Shown here piece by piece: positions 8,497 to 15,522 of a stretch of DNA of 31,791 bases. The position numbers were made by a program, and so were the translations under genes. Position 1 is the first letter of the stretch. Every line of letters starts with the position of its first letter. The DNA is from Muribaculaceae bacterium. Its GTDB lineage: Bacteria > Bacteroidota > Bacteroidia > Bacteroidales > Muribaculaceae. The stretch spans positions 1-31,791 of the forward strand of contig VSPF01000009.1 in assembly GCA_009775195.1 (NCBI GenBank). The letters are read 5' to 3'. Under the pieces are notes generated by a model. It had not been told where the DNA came from and did not search any database. It was given only the letters and a program-made list of their open reading frames with translations.

Positions 8497-9474
8497 CTAT
8501 TTGGCATTAGGGAAAAGATGGCGCATGGTCAGCAATACGTCGCGAAAGAAAAGTCTGGTCGGGGTCAACAGCGGCACGAAGCGCGTCGAGTTTGTGGGCG
8601 ACAACACTCTGAGCTTGCCGGGGTGGCACTTGATTTCAATCAGCGGCGGCATCTCTACGGCGTCACCGTCGAGATGTGCTGCCCCGGTCTCGCGACGCCT
8701 GATTACGGCGCTCCGCGTGCGGATGGTATCGACCAGGGCATTCTTGCCAATGAGGCCGGTAAGCATGTCGACGCCAACAAAAGCCTGTGTGAGAACATTG
8801 CCGGCATGGACAATGGTGATATCGAGCTCGCCGTCGGTCACCGAGGCTTCGGGCGCGACAAAAGCATTGTTGCCATACTGCGAAGCATTGCACACCACTA
8901 CCAGGAAGGCTCGGTCGGTGATAACCTGGCCGTTGGCCTCGATAACATATTCCTCGGGCGAGAAACTCATGTACTCATTGATGGTATTCTTGAGATACAT
9001 CAGTATGCCGCGTCTTTTCTGACGGGCGCACCGCTCGCTCACTGCGGCATCAAAACCGACCCCGAAGGTACAAAAAAACGGTTTGTCGTTAGCCGTGCCA
9101 TAATCGGCACTGATTACGTTGTTCTTGGCAATTACACGTATCGAACTGTCGATATCGACCGGTATACCCAGATGACGCGCCAGGCCGTTGCCTGAGCCGG
9201 TGGGAATGATGGCCAACGCCGTTGCCGAACCGACAAGGCCCGAAGCAACCTCGTTGACAGTACCGTCGCCGCCGACGGCAATGACTACGTCGTAGCTGTC
9301 GGCGGCAGCTTCGCGCGCCAGCTCGCGCGCATGACCCGGGTAGCGCGTAGGCGACACGGTATAATTTATACCCAACTTGTCGAGACGCTTGCACACATGA
9401 GGCACAATCCGGTGCTTCGACACAGTGCCCGAAGCCGGGTTGACAATCATCATGCAGCGTCCGATTGCGGCCAT
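8497..9474 (-). CDS. Diacylglycerol/lipid kinase family protein (YegS/DagK-like)
   Basis: Members of this family phosphorylate diacylglycerol or related lipids with ATP at the membrane interface. The 325-aa protein has the signature motifs in order: NPASG at residues 12-16, VGGDGTVNEV with GGDGT at 68-72, and PTGSGNGLAR at about 91-100. Conserved acidic metal ligands lie in the C-terminal beta-domain (TDGELDI and HLDGD). It could recycle diacylglycerol or act on a sphingoid or ceramide-type lipid, as Bacteroidota make sphingolipids; sequence alone does not decide. The ATG overlaps the prfB stop by one base (TAATG), so translational coupling is likely. It is followed without a gap by the TPR gene. 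Confidence 0.92.
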   Translation of the reverse strand: MAAIGRCMMIVNPASGTVSKHRIVPHVCKRLDKLGINYTVSPTRYPGHARELAREAAADSYDVVIAVGGDGTVNEVASGLVGSATALAIIPTGSGNGLARHLGIPVDIDSSIRVIAKNNVISADYGTANDKPFFCTFGVGFDAAVSERCARQKRRGILMYLKNTINEYMSFSPEEYVIEANGQVITDRAFLVVVCNASQYGNNAFVAPEASVTDGELDITIVHAGNVLTQAFVGVDMLTGLIGKNALVDTIRTRSAVIRRRETGAAHLDGDAVEMPPLIEIKCHPGKLRVLSPTNSTRFVPLLTPTRLFFRDVLLTMRHLFPNAK

Positions 9475-10593
9475 TATTCCTCGTCTTTTTCAGAGAACTC
9501 CATCAAGTATGCCTTGATGAAATCGTCGATATCACCATCCATCACACCACCGACATCCGAGGTCTGGTAGTTTGTACGATGGTCTTTGACACGCCGGTCA
9601 TCGAATACATAACTGCGAATCTGGCTGCCCCACTCGATTTTTTTCTTACCGGCCTCTACTTTGGCCTGCTCGGCCATGCGGTGTTCGAGCTCTTTGGCAT
9701 AGAGTATCGACCGCAGTTGTCGCAGGGCGTTTTCCTTATTTTTAGGCTGGTCGCGGGTCTCGGTATTCTCGATGAGTATTTCTTCTTTCTCGCCCGTATA
9801 TGGGTCGGTAAACTGATAGCGCAGACGCACGCCCGATTCGACCTTGTTGACGTTCTGGCCACCGGCGCCGCCCGAGCGGAACGTATCCCACGACAGCAAT
9901 GCCGGTTCGACCTTGATTTCAATCGTATCGTCGACCAGGGGGGTCACGAATACAGACGCAAACGAGGTCATGCGCTTACCCTGGGCATTGTAGGGCGACA
10001 CACGCACCAGGCGGTGCACGCCGTTCTCGCTCTTGAGGAAGCCGTAGGCAAAGTCGCCCTCGATATTGAGTGTGCACGATTTGATGCCGGCCTCGTCGCC
10101 TTCGAGAAGGTTGGCAACCGACAGCTTGTAGCCATGAGCCTCGGCCCAGCGCAGATACATGCGCATAAGCATCGAAGCCCAGTCCTGGCTCTCCGTGCCG
10201 CCTGCACCGGAATTGATTTTGAGTACCGCGCTCATGATATCGCCCTCGTTGCGCAGCATGTTTCGCAACTCGAGCTCTTCGAGCAATTTCGAGGCACGAG
10301 CATAGGCGGCGTCGAGCTCCTCTTCTGTCACAAGTTCCTCTTTGAGGAAGTCGAGGGCAAGTTTCACCTCGTCGACCGCGCCTTCGAGCTCGGTATAGTC
10401 AGCAATCCACTTTTGCAGGTCTTTGATTTTCTTCATTTGCCTCTGGGCAGCTTCGGCATTATCCCAAAAGCCGTCGGCCATTGTGCGCAACTGCTCTTCT
10501 TCGACAGCTATCTTCTTGCCGTCGATGTCAAAGATACCTCCTCAGCGCAAGCATACGCTCAAAAGTCTCTTTTAATTGTTCCTGTGTTATCAT
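9474..10593 (-). CDS. prfB: Peptide chain release factor 2, expressed by programmed +1 frameshift
   Basis: RF2 releases nascent chains at UGA and UAA. The gene is in two frames: codons 1-21 run from the ATG at 10593 to CTT ending at 10531, then an in-frame TGA (10530-10528). A +1 slip that skips base 10530 continues at GAC (10529) for 351 codons, giving 372 aa, close to E. coli RF2. The product has the catalytic GGQ in RSGGAGGQNVNKVES and the coiled-coil first domain. The stop-codon recognition tripeptide reads SPY (VRVSPYNAQGK) instead of the usual SPF. It should be annotated as a joined CDS, not a pseudogene. It lies 76 bases after tRNA-Gly(CCC) and overlaps the lipid kinase ATG by one base. 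Confidence 0.97.
10527..10542 (-). promoter_or_regulatory. RF2 autoregulatory frameshift site
   Basis: On the minus strand the bases read AGGAGG, TAT, CTT, TGA, C. The slippery CTT is followed by the RF2-specific stop TGA, and an internal Shine-Dalgarno-like AGGAGG lies three bases before CTT. This is the E. coli arrangement (AGGGGG TAT CTT TGA C) with one base changed. When RF2 is scarce the ribosome pauses at TGA and shifts +1, restoring RF2 synthesis. Confidence 0.95.
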
Positions 10594-10623
10594 TGTATAT
10601 GCAATCACATTAAACCAAACGCC

Positions 10624-10652
10624 CAAAATCGGAGTGCTATGCTCTGATTTTG
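10624..10652 (-). repeat. Inverted repeat between tRNA-Gly(CCC) and prfB
   Basis: CAAAATC-GGAG (10624-10634) and CTC-TGATTTTG (10642-10652) are complementary apart from one position (a G-U pair on plus RNA, an A-C mismatch on minus RNA) around a 7-base loop. On the minus strand it lies 18 bases after the tRNA. It may aid 3' processing or act as a weak terminator, but the following tract is only mildly T-rich, so readthrough into prfB is likely. Confidence 0.35.
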
Positions 10653-10669
10653 AGCGAATTGAACGATAG

Positions 10670-10742
10670 AGCGACAGACGGGGCTCGAACCCGCGACCCT
10701 CGGCTTGGGAAGCCAATGCTCTACCAACTGAGCCACTGTCGC
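10670..10742 (-). tRNA. tRNA-Gly (anticodon CCC)
   Basis: The reverse complement folds as a 73-nt cloverleaf: acceptor GCGACAG/CTGTCGC, D stem GCTC/GAGC, anticodon stem TTGGC/GCCGA with loop TTCCCAA (anticodon CCC, reading GGG), T stem GCGGG/CCCGT with TTCGAGC, discriminator U. CCA is not encoded. A good promoter lies 13 bases upstream. It is the second glycine isoacceptor in the window and lies directly before prfB. Confidence 0.97.
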
Positions 10743-10755
10743 ATTTTTTACTCTG

Positions 10756-10786
10756 CAAAAGTACAAATACTTTCTGAAATGACAAT
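10756..10786 (-). promoter_or_regulatory. Promoter of tRNA-Gly(CCC)
   Basis: On the minus strand ATTG (10783-10786), 19 bases, then TACTTTTG (10756-10763) fits the TTTG / TAnnTTTG promoter with one mismatch in the -33 box. The transcript may continue into prfB, since I see no separate prfB promoter. Confidence 0.7.
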
Positions 10787-10858
10787 TGAAGATTAATAAT
10801 TTTAGCATTTTTTCACGCGCGGACAAACCATACCGCCATATCAAATCTGACCTTCATC

Positions 10859-10902
10859 AAAAAAAACAACCGGTGGGCGCCCTGATTGAGGGTACCCACC
10901 GG
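10859..10902 (-). terminator. Rho-independent terminator after pgk
   Basis: On the minus strand CCGGTGGG (10895-10902) pairs with CCCACCGG (10870-10877). The loop region has a further CCCTCAAT / CAGGG pairing, and a run of eight T residues lies at 10859-10866. It is placed 22 bases after the pgk stop. Confidence 0.92.
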
Positions 10903-10924
10903 GGTTATGATGAGGTCTTAGTTA

Positions 10925-12172
10925 TCAGCCTTGTACAGCGGCTACGCCGGGCAGAACCTTGCCCTCGATGGCCTCGAGGAGGGCGCCGCCACCGGTCGAC
11001 ACGTACGAAACTTCGTCGGCGAGACCGAATTTGTTGACACAGGCAACAGAGTCACCACCGCCAACGAGCGAGAAGGCACCGTTTTTGGTAGCCTCGACAA
11101 CAGCGTCGGCAATCGCGCGGCTACCGGCAGTGAAGTTATCGAATTCGAACACGCCTGCGGGGCCGTTCCAAAGGATGGTCTTGCTGCCACGGATTGTGTC
11201 GGCGAAGAGTTTGCGTGTTTCGGGGCCTGCATCGAGACCTTCCCAGCCTTCGGGGATAGCCATTACTGAGCATACCTGTGTATTGGCATCGTTAGAGAAG
11301 GCATCGGCAGCCACACAGTCGTTGCCGAGAACGAGGTTCACGCCTTTTTCTTTAGCCTTGTTCATGATATCGATAGCGAGGTCGAGCTTGTCTTCTTCGC
11401 AAATCGAGTTGCCTACATTGCCACCCATTGCTTTGGCAAATGTATATGTCATGCCGCCGCAGAGGATGAGATTGTCGACCTTGTCCATGAGGTTTTCGAT
11501 GATGCCGATTTTGGTCGACACTTTCGAGCCACCCATGATAGCGGTGAAGGGACGGTGTATATCTTTGAGGATATTGTCGACGGCCTTTACCTCTTTTTCC
11601 ATGAGGTAGCCGAGCATCTTGTGGTCGGCGTCGAAGTAGTCGGCAATCACGGCTGTCGAAGCGTGACGGCGGTGAGCTGTGCCGAATGCGTCGTTTACAT
11701 AGACGTCGGCATACGAAGCGAGTTTCTTAGCGAAGTCTTTCTGACGCTCTTTCATCTCCTTCTTTGCGGCATCGTAGCCGGGGTCGGCTTTGTCAATCCC
11801 GACGGGCTTGCCTTCCTCTTCAGGATAGAAGCGGAGGTTTTCGAGAAGGAGAACCTGGCCGGGCTTGAGCGCTGCGGCCATGTCGGCGGCAGCCATGCAG
11901 TCGGGGGCGAACTCAACGTCGGCACCAAGAGCCTGTGCAACGGCATCTTTAATCTGCGAGAGCGACATCTTGGGGTTGACCTTGCCTTTGGGCTTGCCCA
12001 TGTGCGACATAACGATGAGCGAACCGCCGTCGGCAAGCACTTTTTTCAGTGTGGGGAGGGCACCACGGATACGGGTGTCGTCGGTGATGTTGCCATTCTC
12101 GTCGAGGGGCACATTGAAGTCTACACGTACGATAGCCTTCTTACCTTTGAAATTGAAATTATCGATAGTCAT
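10925..12172 (-). CDS. pgk: Phosphoglycerate kinase
   Basis: This glycolytic enzyme transfers phosphate from 1,3-bisphosphoglycerate to ADP in the cytosol. The 415-aa length is normal. Seen motifs are the N-terminal substrate-binding VRVDFNVPLD, SHMGKPKG, LLENLRFYPEEEGK, the VNDAFGTAHRRHAS segment, IMGGSKVSTK, and the nucleotide-binding WNGPAGVFE and GGGDSVACV with STGGGALLEAIEG near the end. All key stretches are intact. The ATG at 12172 has an A/T-rich leader without a Shine-Dalgarno. The gene lies 63 bases after the TM2 gene on the same strand and could share its transcript, since no -7 box is clear in the gap. A strong terminator ends the unit. Confidence 0.98.
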   Translation of the reverse strand: MTIDNFNFKGKKAIVRVDFNVPLDENGNITDDTRIRGALPTLKKVLADGGSLIVMSHMGKPKGKVNPKMSLSQIKDAVAQALGADVEFAPDCMAAADMAAALKPGQVLLLENLRFYPEEEGKPVGIDKADPGYDAAKKEMKERQKDFAKKLASYADVYVNDAFGTAHRRHASTAVIADYFDADHKMLGYLMEKEVKAVDNILKDIHRPFTAIMGGSKVSTKIGIIENLMDKVDNLILCGGMTYTFAKAMGGNVGNSICEEDKLDLAIDIMNKAKEKGVNLVLGNDCVAADAFSNDANTQVCSVMAIPEGWEGLDAGPETRKLFADTIRGSKTILWNGPAGVFEFDNFTAGSRAIADAVVEATKNGAFSLVGGGDSVACVNKFGLADEVSYVSTGGGALLEAIEGKVLPGVAAVQG

Positions 12173-12235
12173 TTGATGTTGTATGTAGTATGTATCTTAG
12201 TATATCAAAAGCAACGTTCCGAAGCCTGGCCGGCA

Positions 12236-12625
12236 TCAGAACAGGGGAAGTGTCGATGTAGACAGCACGTATTTCTGACGGAACTGCGCGTTAGTCATGC
12301 AGAACATCAGGATACCCTGTACGAGCATAAGCACGCTCCAAAGACCGCACGTCACGAATGACAGCACGATTGAGATAATGCCGGCCGTAGTCTTGCCCAC
12401 ATAGAAATATTGTATGCCGAGACCGCCCAGGAGTATAGCCAGGAGGGCTGCCACGCCACGGCTTTTGCCTTCGGGACCACAGGGGTCGAAAGCATTGTCT
12501 GACGACATGGTCTGATAGGGGGGTTGGTTAGGCTGCTGGTTAGCGGCAGCGAAGTTGTAGCCGCAGCCGGCGCAGAACTGGGCTGCGTCATCGGCACTAC
12601 GGCCGCATCTGGGACATGTTTTCAT
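12236..12625 (-). CDS. Zinc-ribbon plus TM2-domain membrane protein
   Basis: The 129-aa protein starts with a zinc ribbon (CPRC at residues 4-7, CAGC at 18-21), followed by a Gln/Pro/Asn-rich linker. A TM2 domain (about 55-115) follows: a first hydrophobic helix AALLAILLGGLGIQYFYVGK, with the characteristic G-x-x-Y/F-Y-x-G turn, then a second helix (IISIVLSFVTCGLWSVLMLV). TM2 proteins are small inner-membrane proteins of poorly defined role. The ribbon suggests contact with another protein or nucleic acid in the cytosol, which is inference. The gene has its own good promoter and lies upstream of pgk. The ATG at 12625 precedes the first Cys pair directly. Confidence 0.88.
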   Translation of the reverse strand: MKTCPRCGRSADDAAQFCAGCGYNFAAANQQPNQPPYQTMSSDNAFDPCGPEGKSRGVAALLAILLGGLGIQYFYVGKTTAGIISIVLSFVTCGLWSVLMLVQGILMFCMTNAQFRQKYVLSTSTLPLF

Positions 12626-12655
12626 TTTATGAGGTTGGTTTGTATTTTATGAGCG

Positions 12656-12687
12656 CAAAAATAATGATAATTTCACATATCAGCAAA
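12656..12687 (-). promoter_or_regulatory. Promoter of the TM2 gene
   Basis: On the minus strand TTTG (12684-12687), 20 bases, then TATTTTTG (12656-12663) matches the Bacteroidota -33/-7 consensus fully. It lies 30 bases before the ATG and may also drive pgk. Confidence 0.8.
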
Positions 12688-12710
12688 TAAAACGGAGTGT
12701 ATTTTTCACC

Positions 12711-13268
12711 TCACGCCAGGCCAAGCTCGTTGACTTCGGTCACAATCTGGCTGGCCAGCCTCTCAACCTGGGGGTCGTGGCCGGCGGCCAGCACACGCCC
12801 GGCAATTGTCATCGCCTCGGTAGGATGGGCATATACCAGATTGACAGCCAGACGCACGCCGGTATAGCACTTCATGCCGGCGGCAAGCGACAATTCATCA
12901 GCAAGCGACATGGCATAAGGCATGTGGCGCAACAGGCGGTGGCACAGGTAGTCGGCGGCCTCGCGGTCGGGCACGGTTTCGACCCAGCGCCTGGCATCGT
13001 CGATAGTAAATGTGTCGCGCGGCATGAGCATAGGGGCGGCAAGCACGCTCTCGCGGGTGGTGCTGTTGGCCCACAGGTCCTCGGCGAGTTCGCGCGACGG
13101 CCCCGTAGACGATGCTATGTCGACAATCTGCGGCAGATTGAGGCCGAAAATAACACGGTAAGGCGACCCGGCACGTCGGAGCACATCGGCCACGACACCG
13201 TTGCGCATGGCAAAAAAACGCCTCTTTATGGCCTGCATAGGGTTGTAGTGCGGTTGTTGTTCTTCCAT
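12711..13268 (-). CDS. AlkD-like DNA alkylation repair family protein
   Basis: The 185-aa alpha-helical protein carries the pattern of the DNA alkylation repair family (PF08713, HEAT-like repeats). Matching segments are GSPYRVIFGLNLPQIVDIA in the first third, ELAEDLWANSTTRESVLAAPML (the LW..s..ExxxLA signature) and ARRWVETVPDREAADYLCHRLL. AlkD proteins flip-free excise positively charged alkylated bases. At 185 residues this one is shorter than B. cereus AlkD, and the Trp-Asp catalytic region is not conserved clearly, so enzymatic activity is uncertain; many small relatives are untested. It diverges from clpP, at the place where trigger factor is usually found in this phylum, and is read toward the TM2 gene. 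Confidence 0.68.
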   Translation of the reverse strand: MEEQQPHYNPMQAIKRRFFAMRNGVVADVLRRAGSPYRVIFGLNLPQIVDIASSTGPSRELAEDLWANSTTRESVLAAPMLMPRDTFTIDDARRWVETVPDREAADYLCHRLLRHMPYAMSLADELSLAAGMKCYTGVRLAVNLVYAHPTEAMTIAGRVLAAGHDPQVERLASQIVTEVNELGLA

Positions 13269-13287
13269 TCTGCTATATTTTACACTG

Positions 13288-13295
13288 CAAAGTTA
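13288..13295 (-). promoter_or_regulatory. Putative -7 box for the AlkD-like gene
   Basis: TAACTTTG on the minus strand matches the TAnnTTTG box 19 bases before the ATG. The -33 region has no TTTG at the right distance, so this is a partial match. Confidence 0.5.
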
Positions 13296-13335
13296 AGGCT
13301 TATTCACAAAAAAATTCGCCCCGGCAGTCAAAATA

Positions 13336-13367
13336 TTTGTAGGTATGAGAAATTTTGCTTAATTTTG
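13336..13367 (+). promoter_or_regulatory. Promoter of the clpP-clpX-recQ unit
   Basis: TTTG (13336-13339), 20 bases, then TAATTTTG (13360-13367) is a full consensus match. Initiation near 13374 gives a leader of about 115 bases before clpP. Confidence 0.82.
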
Positions 13368-13432
13368 AAAAAGAAAAACGACGGCCACAGTGCCGCATAC
13401 CGCCGTGCCAGCGGCTATAACAAAGTTTGAAC

Positions 13433-13449
13433 AGGTGACACAGTCACCT
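13433..13449 (+). repeat. Hairpin in the clpP 5' leader
   Basis: AGGTGAC (13433-13439), ACA, GTCACCT (13443-13449) is a perfect 7-bp stem 38 bases before the clpP ATG. A weaker GC-rich inverted repeat, GCCGC/GCGGC, lies just upstream (about 13392-13415). There is no T-tract. It may be a leader structure or an operator palindrome. Confidence 0.5.
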
Positions 13450-13487
13450 CTTATTCACCAAAATAGAAACTTATATAATTGTTATAT

Positions 13488-14183
13488 ATGACTGACAACG
13501 ACTTCCGCAATTATGCCGTGCACCACCTTGGCATGAACGGCCTTGCCCTTGACCAGTATCGCGCCGCAACCTCGCGTACGGCAAGCCCCATAGCATCGTA
13601 TATCAACCCTACTATTATAGAGGAGCGCCAGCTCAACGTAGCCCAGATGGATGTGTTCTCGCGCCTTATGATGGACCGCGTCATATTCCTCGGCACCGAG
13701 GTCAACGACTACACAGCCAACGTAATCCAGGCCCAGATGCTCTACCTCGACAGCACCGACCCCGGTAAAGACATATCGATTTATATCAACAGCCCCGGCG
13801 GTTCGGTCTATGCCGGCCTCGGCATCTACGACACCATGCAGTATGTAGCCTCCGACGTGTCGACCCTCTGCACTGGCATGGCAGCGTCGATGGCCGCCGT
13901 ATTGCTCGTCAGCGGCGAGAAAGGCAAACGCTTTGCCCTGCGCCACTCGCGTGTGATGATACACCAGCCCATGGGCGGCGCCCAGGGCCAGGCCAGCGAC
14001 ATCGAAATCACCGCGCGCGAAATCAGGAAACTAAAGGACGAACTCTACAACATCATCTCGGAACATTCGGGCCAGCCCTTCGAGAAAGTAGAGCGCGACT
14101 CAGACCGCGACTACTGGATGACCTCGCAGGAAGCCCTCGACTACGGGATGATTGACCGCATACTCGTTAAAGCCAAGAAATAA
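13488..14183 (+). CDS. clpP: ATP-dependent Clp protease proteolytic subunit
   Basis: ClpP is the tetradecameric serine protease chamber fed by ClpX. With the ATG at 13488 it has 231 aa. The catalytic triad is visible: Ser134 in GMAASMAAV, His159 in RVMIHQPMGGAQGQASDIEI, and Asp208 in SDRDYWM. The oligomerisation and oxyanion region NSPGGSVYAGL is intact. The N-terminus before PTIIEERQLN is about 40 residues, longer than the E. coli propeptide and probably processed. A TTG at 13479 is in frame but adds only three residues. The stop overlaps the clpX ATG by one base (TAATG). Trigger factor is not upstream. Confidence 0.98.
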   Translation: MTDNDFRNYAVHHLGMNGLALDQYRAATSRTASPIASYINPTIIEERQLNVAQMDVFSRLMMDRVIFLGTEVNDYTANVIQAQMLYLDSTDPGKDISIYINSPGGSVYAGLGIYDTMQYVASDVSTLCTGMAASMAAVLLVSGEKGKRFALRHSRVMIHQPMGGAQGQASDIEITAREIRKLKDELYNIISEHSGQPFEKVERDSDRDYWMTSQEALDYGMIDRILVKAKK

Positions 14184-15478
14184 TGGCAAAGAAAAGAAAC
14201 GACGAACTGCACTGCAGTTTTTGTGGCCGCACGGAATCACAAGGAGCCACCATACTCCCCTCGCCCGCCGAAAACGCCGGCATTTGCATCGACTGCCTCG
14301 AAACGGCAGCGACCATGCTCGGCATGATGGACGACTCGGACGACAGTGCCGGCGCCGCAAAACGGGCCAGGGCAAAACAACGGCAGTCGCACGGAGTGCC
14401 CGAAAAAACGGCAGCTAAGAAAAAAATCCCCACACCGGCAGAAATCAAAGACTTCCTCGACCAATATATCATCGGTCAGGACCAGGCCAAGAAATACCTG
14501 TCGGTGGCTGTCTACAACCACTACAAACGCCTCGACCAGCCCGCCGACAAAGACGGCGTAGAAATCGAGAAGAGCAACATAATAATGGTCGGCCCCACCG
14601 GCACCGGCAAGACACTGATTGCACGCACTATAGCAAAAATCCTCGACGTGCCATTCACCATCGTCGACGCCACGGTGCTCACACAGGCCGGCTATGTGGG
14701 CGAGGATATAGAGAGCCTGCTCACGCGCCTGCTCCAGGTAGCCGACTACGACGTTGCAAGGGCCGAACGCGGCATCGTGTTTATCGACGAAATAGACAAG
14801 ATTGCCCGTAAGGGCGACAACCCCTCTATTACCCGCGACGTCGGCGGCGAGGGCGTACAGCAGGGTCTGTTGAAGCTCCTGGAAGGCTCGGTGGTCAACG
14901 TGCCGCCCCAAGGTGGCCGCAAGCACCCCGAGCAGCCGATGATAGCCGTCGACACCAAGAACATACTCTTTATCTGCGGCGGAGCCTTCGAAGGCATCGA
15001 ACAGGCGATTGCCCACCGCCTCAACTCGAGCTTTGTCGGTTTTTCGACCGACGGCGAGTCGCGGCGCATAGAGCGCGACAACTTCATGCGCCACGTGGCA
15101 CCGCAAGACCTGCGCACCTTCGGCCTCATCCCCGAGATTATCGGCCGTCTGCCCATCCTGACCCACCTGTTGCCACTCGACCGCGACGCCCTGCGCCGCA
15201 TCCTCACCGAGCCCAAAAACGCCATCACGCGCCAATATACCAAACTCATGGCCATGGACGGCGTGAAACTGGAGTGGCAACCCGAAGCCCTCGATTTCAT
15301 AGTCGACAAGGCAATCGAGTACAAGCTCGGTGCCCGAGGCCTCAGGTCGATAGTCGAAACAATCCTGATGAACGCCATGTTCGACATCCCGACCGACAAA
15401 CCGAACGAGTTTGTCGTCACGCCGGAGTTCTGCGACCGCCAACTCAAGGAGGCACACTTCGACGCCAGTGCCGTATAA
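14183..15478 (+). CDS. clpX: ATP-dependent unfoldase ClpX
   Basis: This AAA+ hexamer recognises tagged substrates, unfolds them and feeds ClpP. The 431-aa protein has the N-terminal C4 zinc finger (C11, C14, C35, C38) and a charged linker (about 50-80). Walker A GPTGTGKT is at 137-144, the pore loop AGYVGED at about 169-175, and Walker B VFIDEIDKI at about 199-207. Sensor and RKH-loop regions are intact. The ClpP-docking loop carries VGF (SFVGFSTDG) where E. coli has IGF, a conservative change. It overlaps clpP by one base and is followed by recQ after 44 bases, so the three genes are likely one operon. Confidence 0.98.
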   Translation: MAKKRNDELHCSFCGRTESQGATILPSPAENAGICIDCLETAATMLGMMDDSDDSAGAAKRARAKQRQSHGVPEKTAAKKKIPTPAEIKDFLDQYIIGQDQAKKYLSVAVYNHYKRLDQPADKDGVEIEKSNIIMVGPTGTGKTLIARTIAKILDVPFTIVDATVLTQAGYVGEDIESLLTRLLQVADYDVARAERGIVFIDEIDKIARKGDNPSITRDVGGEGVQQGLLKLLEGSVVNVPPQGGRKHPEQPMIAVDTKNILFICGGAFEGIEQAIAHRLNSSFVGFSTDGESRRIERDNFMRHVAPQDLRTFGLIPEIIGRLPILTHLLPLDRDALRRILTEPKNAITRQYTKLMAMDGVKLEWQPEALDFIVDKAIEYKLGARGLRSIVETILMNAMFDIPTDKPNEFVVTPEFCDRQLKEAHFDASAV

Positions 15479-15522
15479 CCACATCACCCAGCCACAATAA
15501 CCCGTAATAAACCACCCACGAC

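Noticed and set aside
10528..10593. In-frame TGA after 21 codons of prfB looks like a broken gene
   Set aside because: The CTT-TGA-C context with AGGAGG three bases before CTT is the classic programmed +1 frameshift of RF2.
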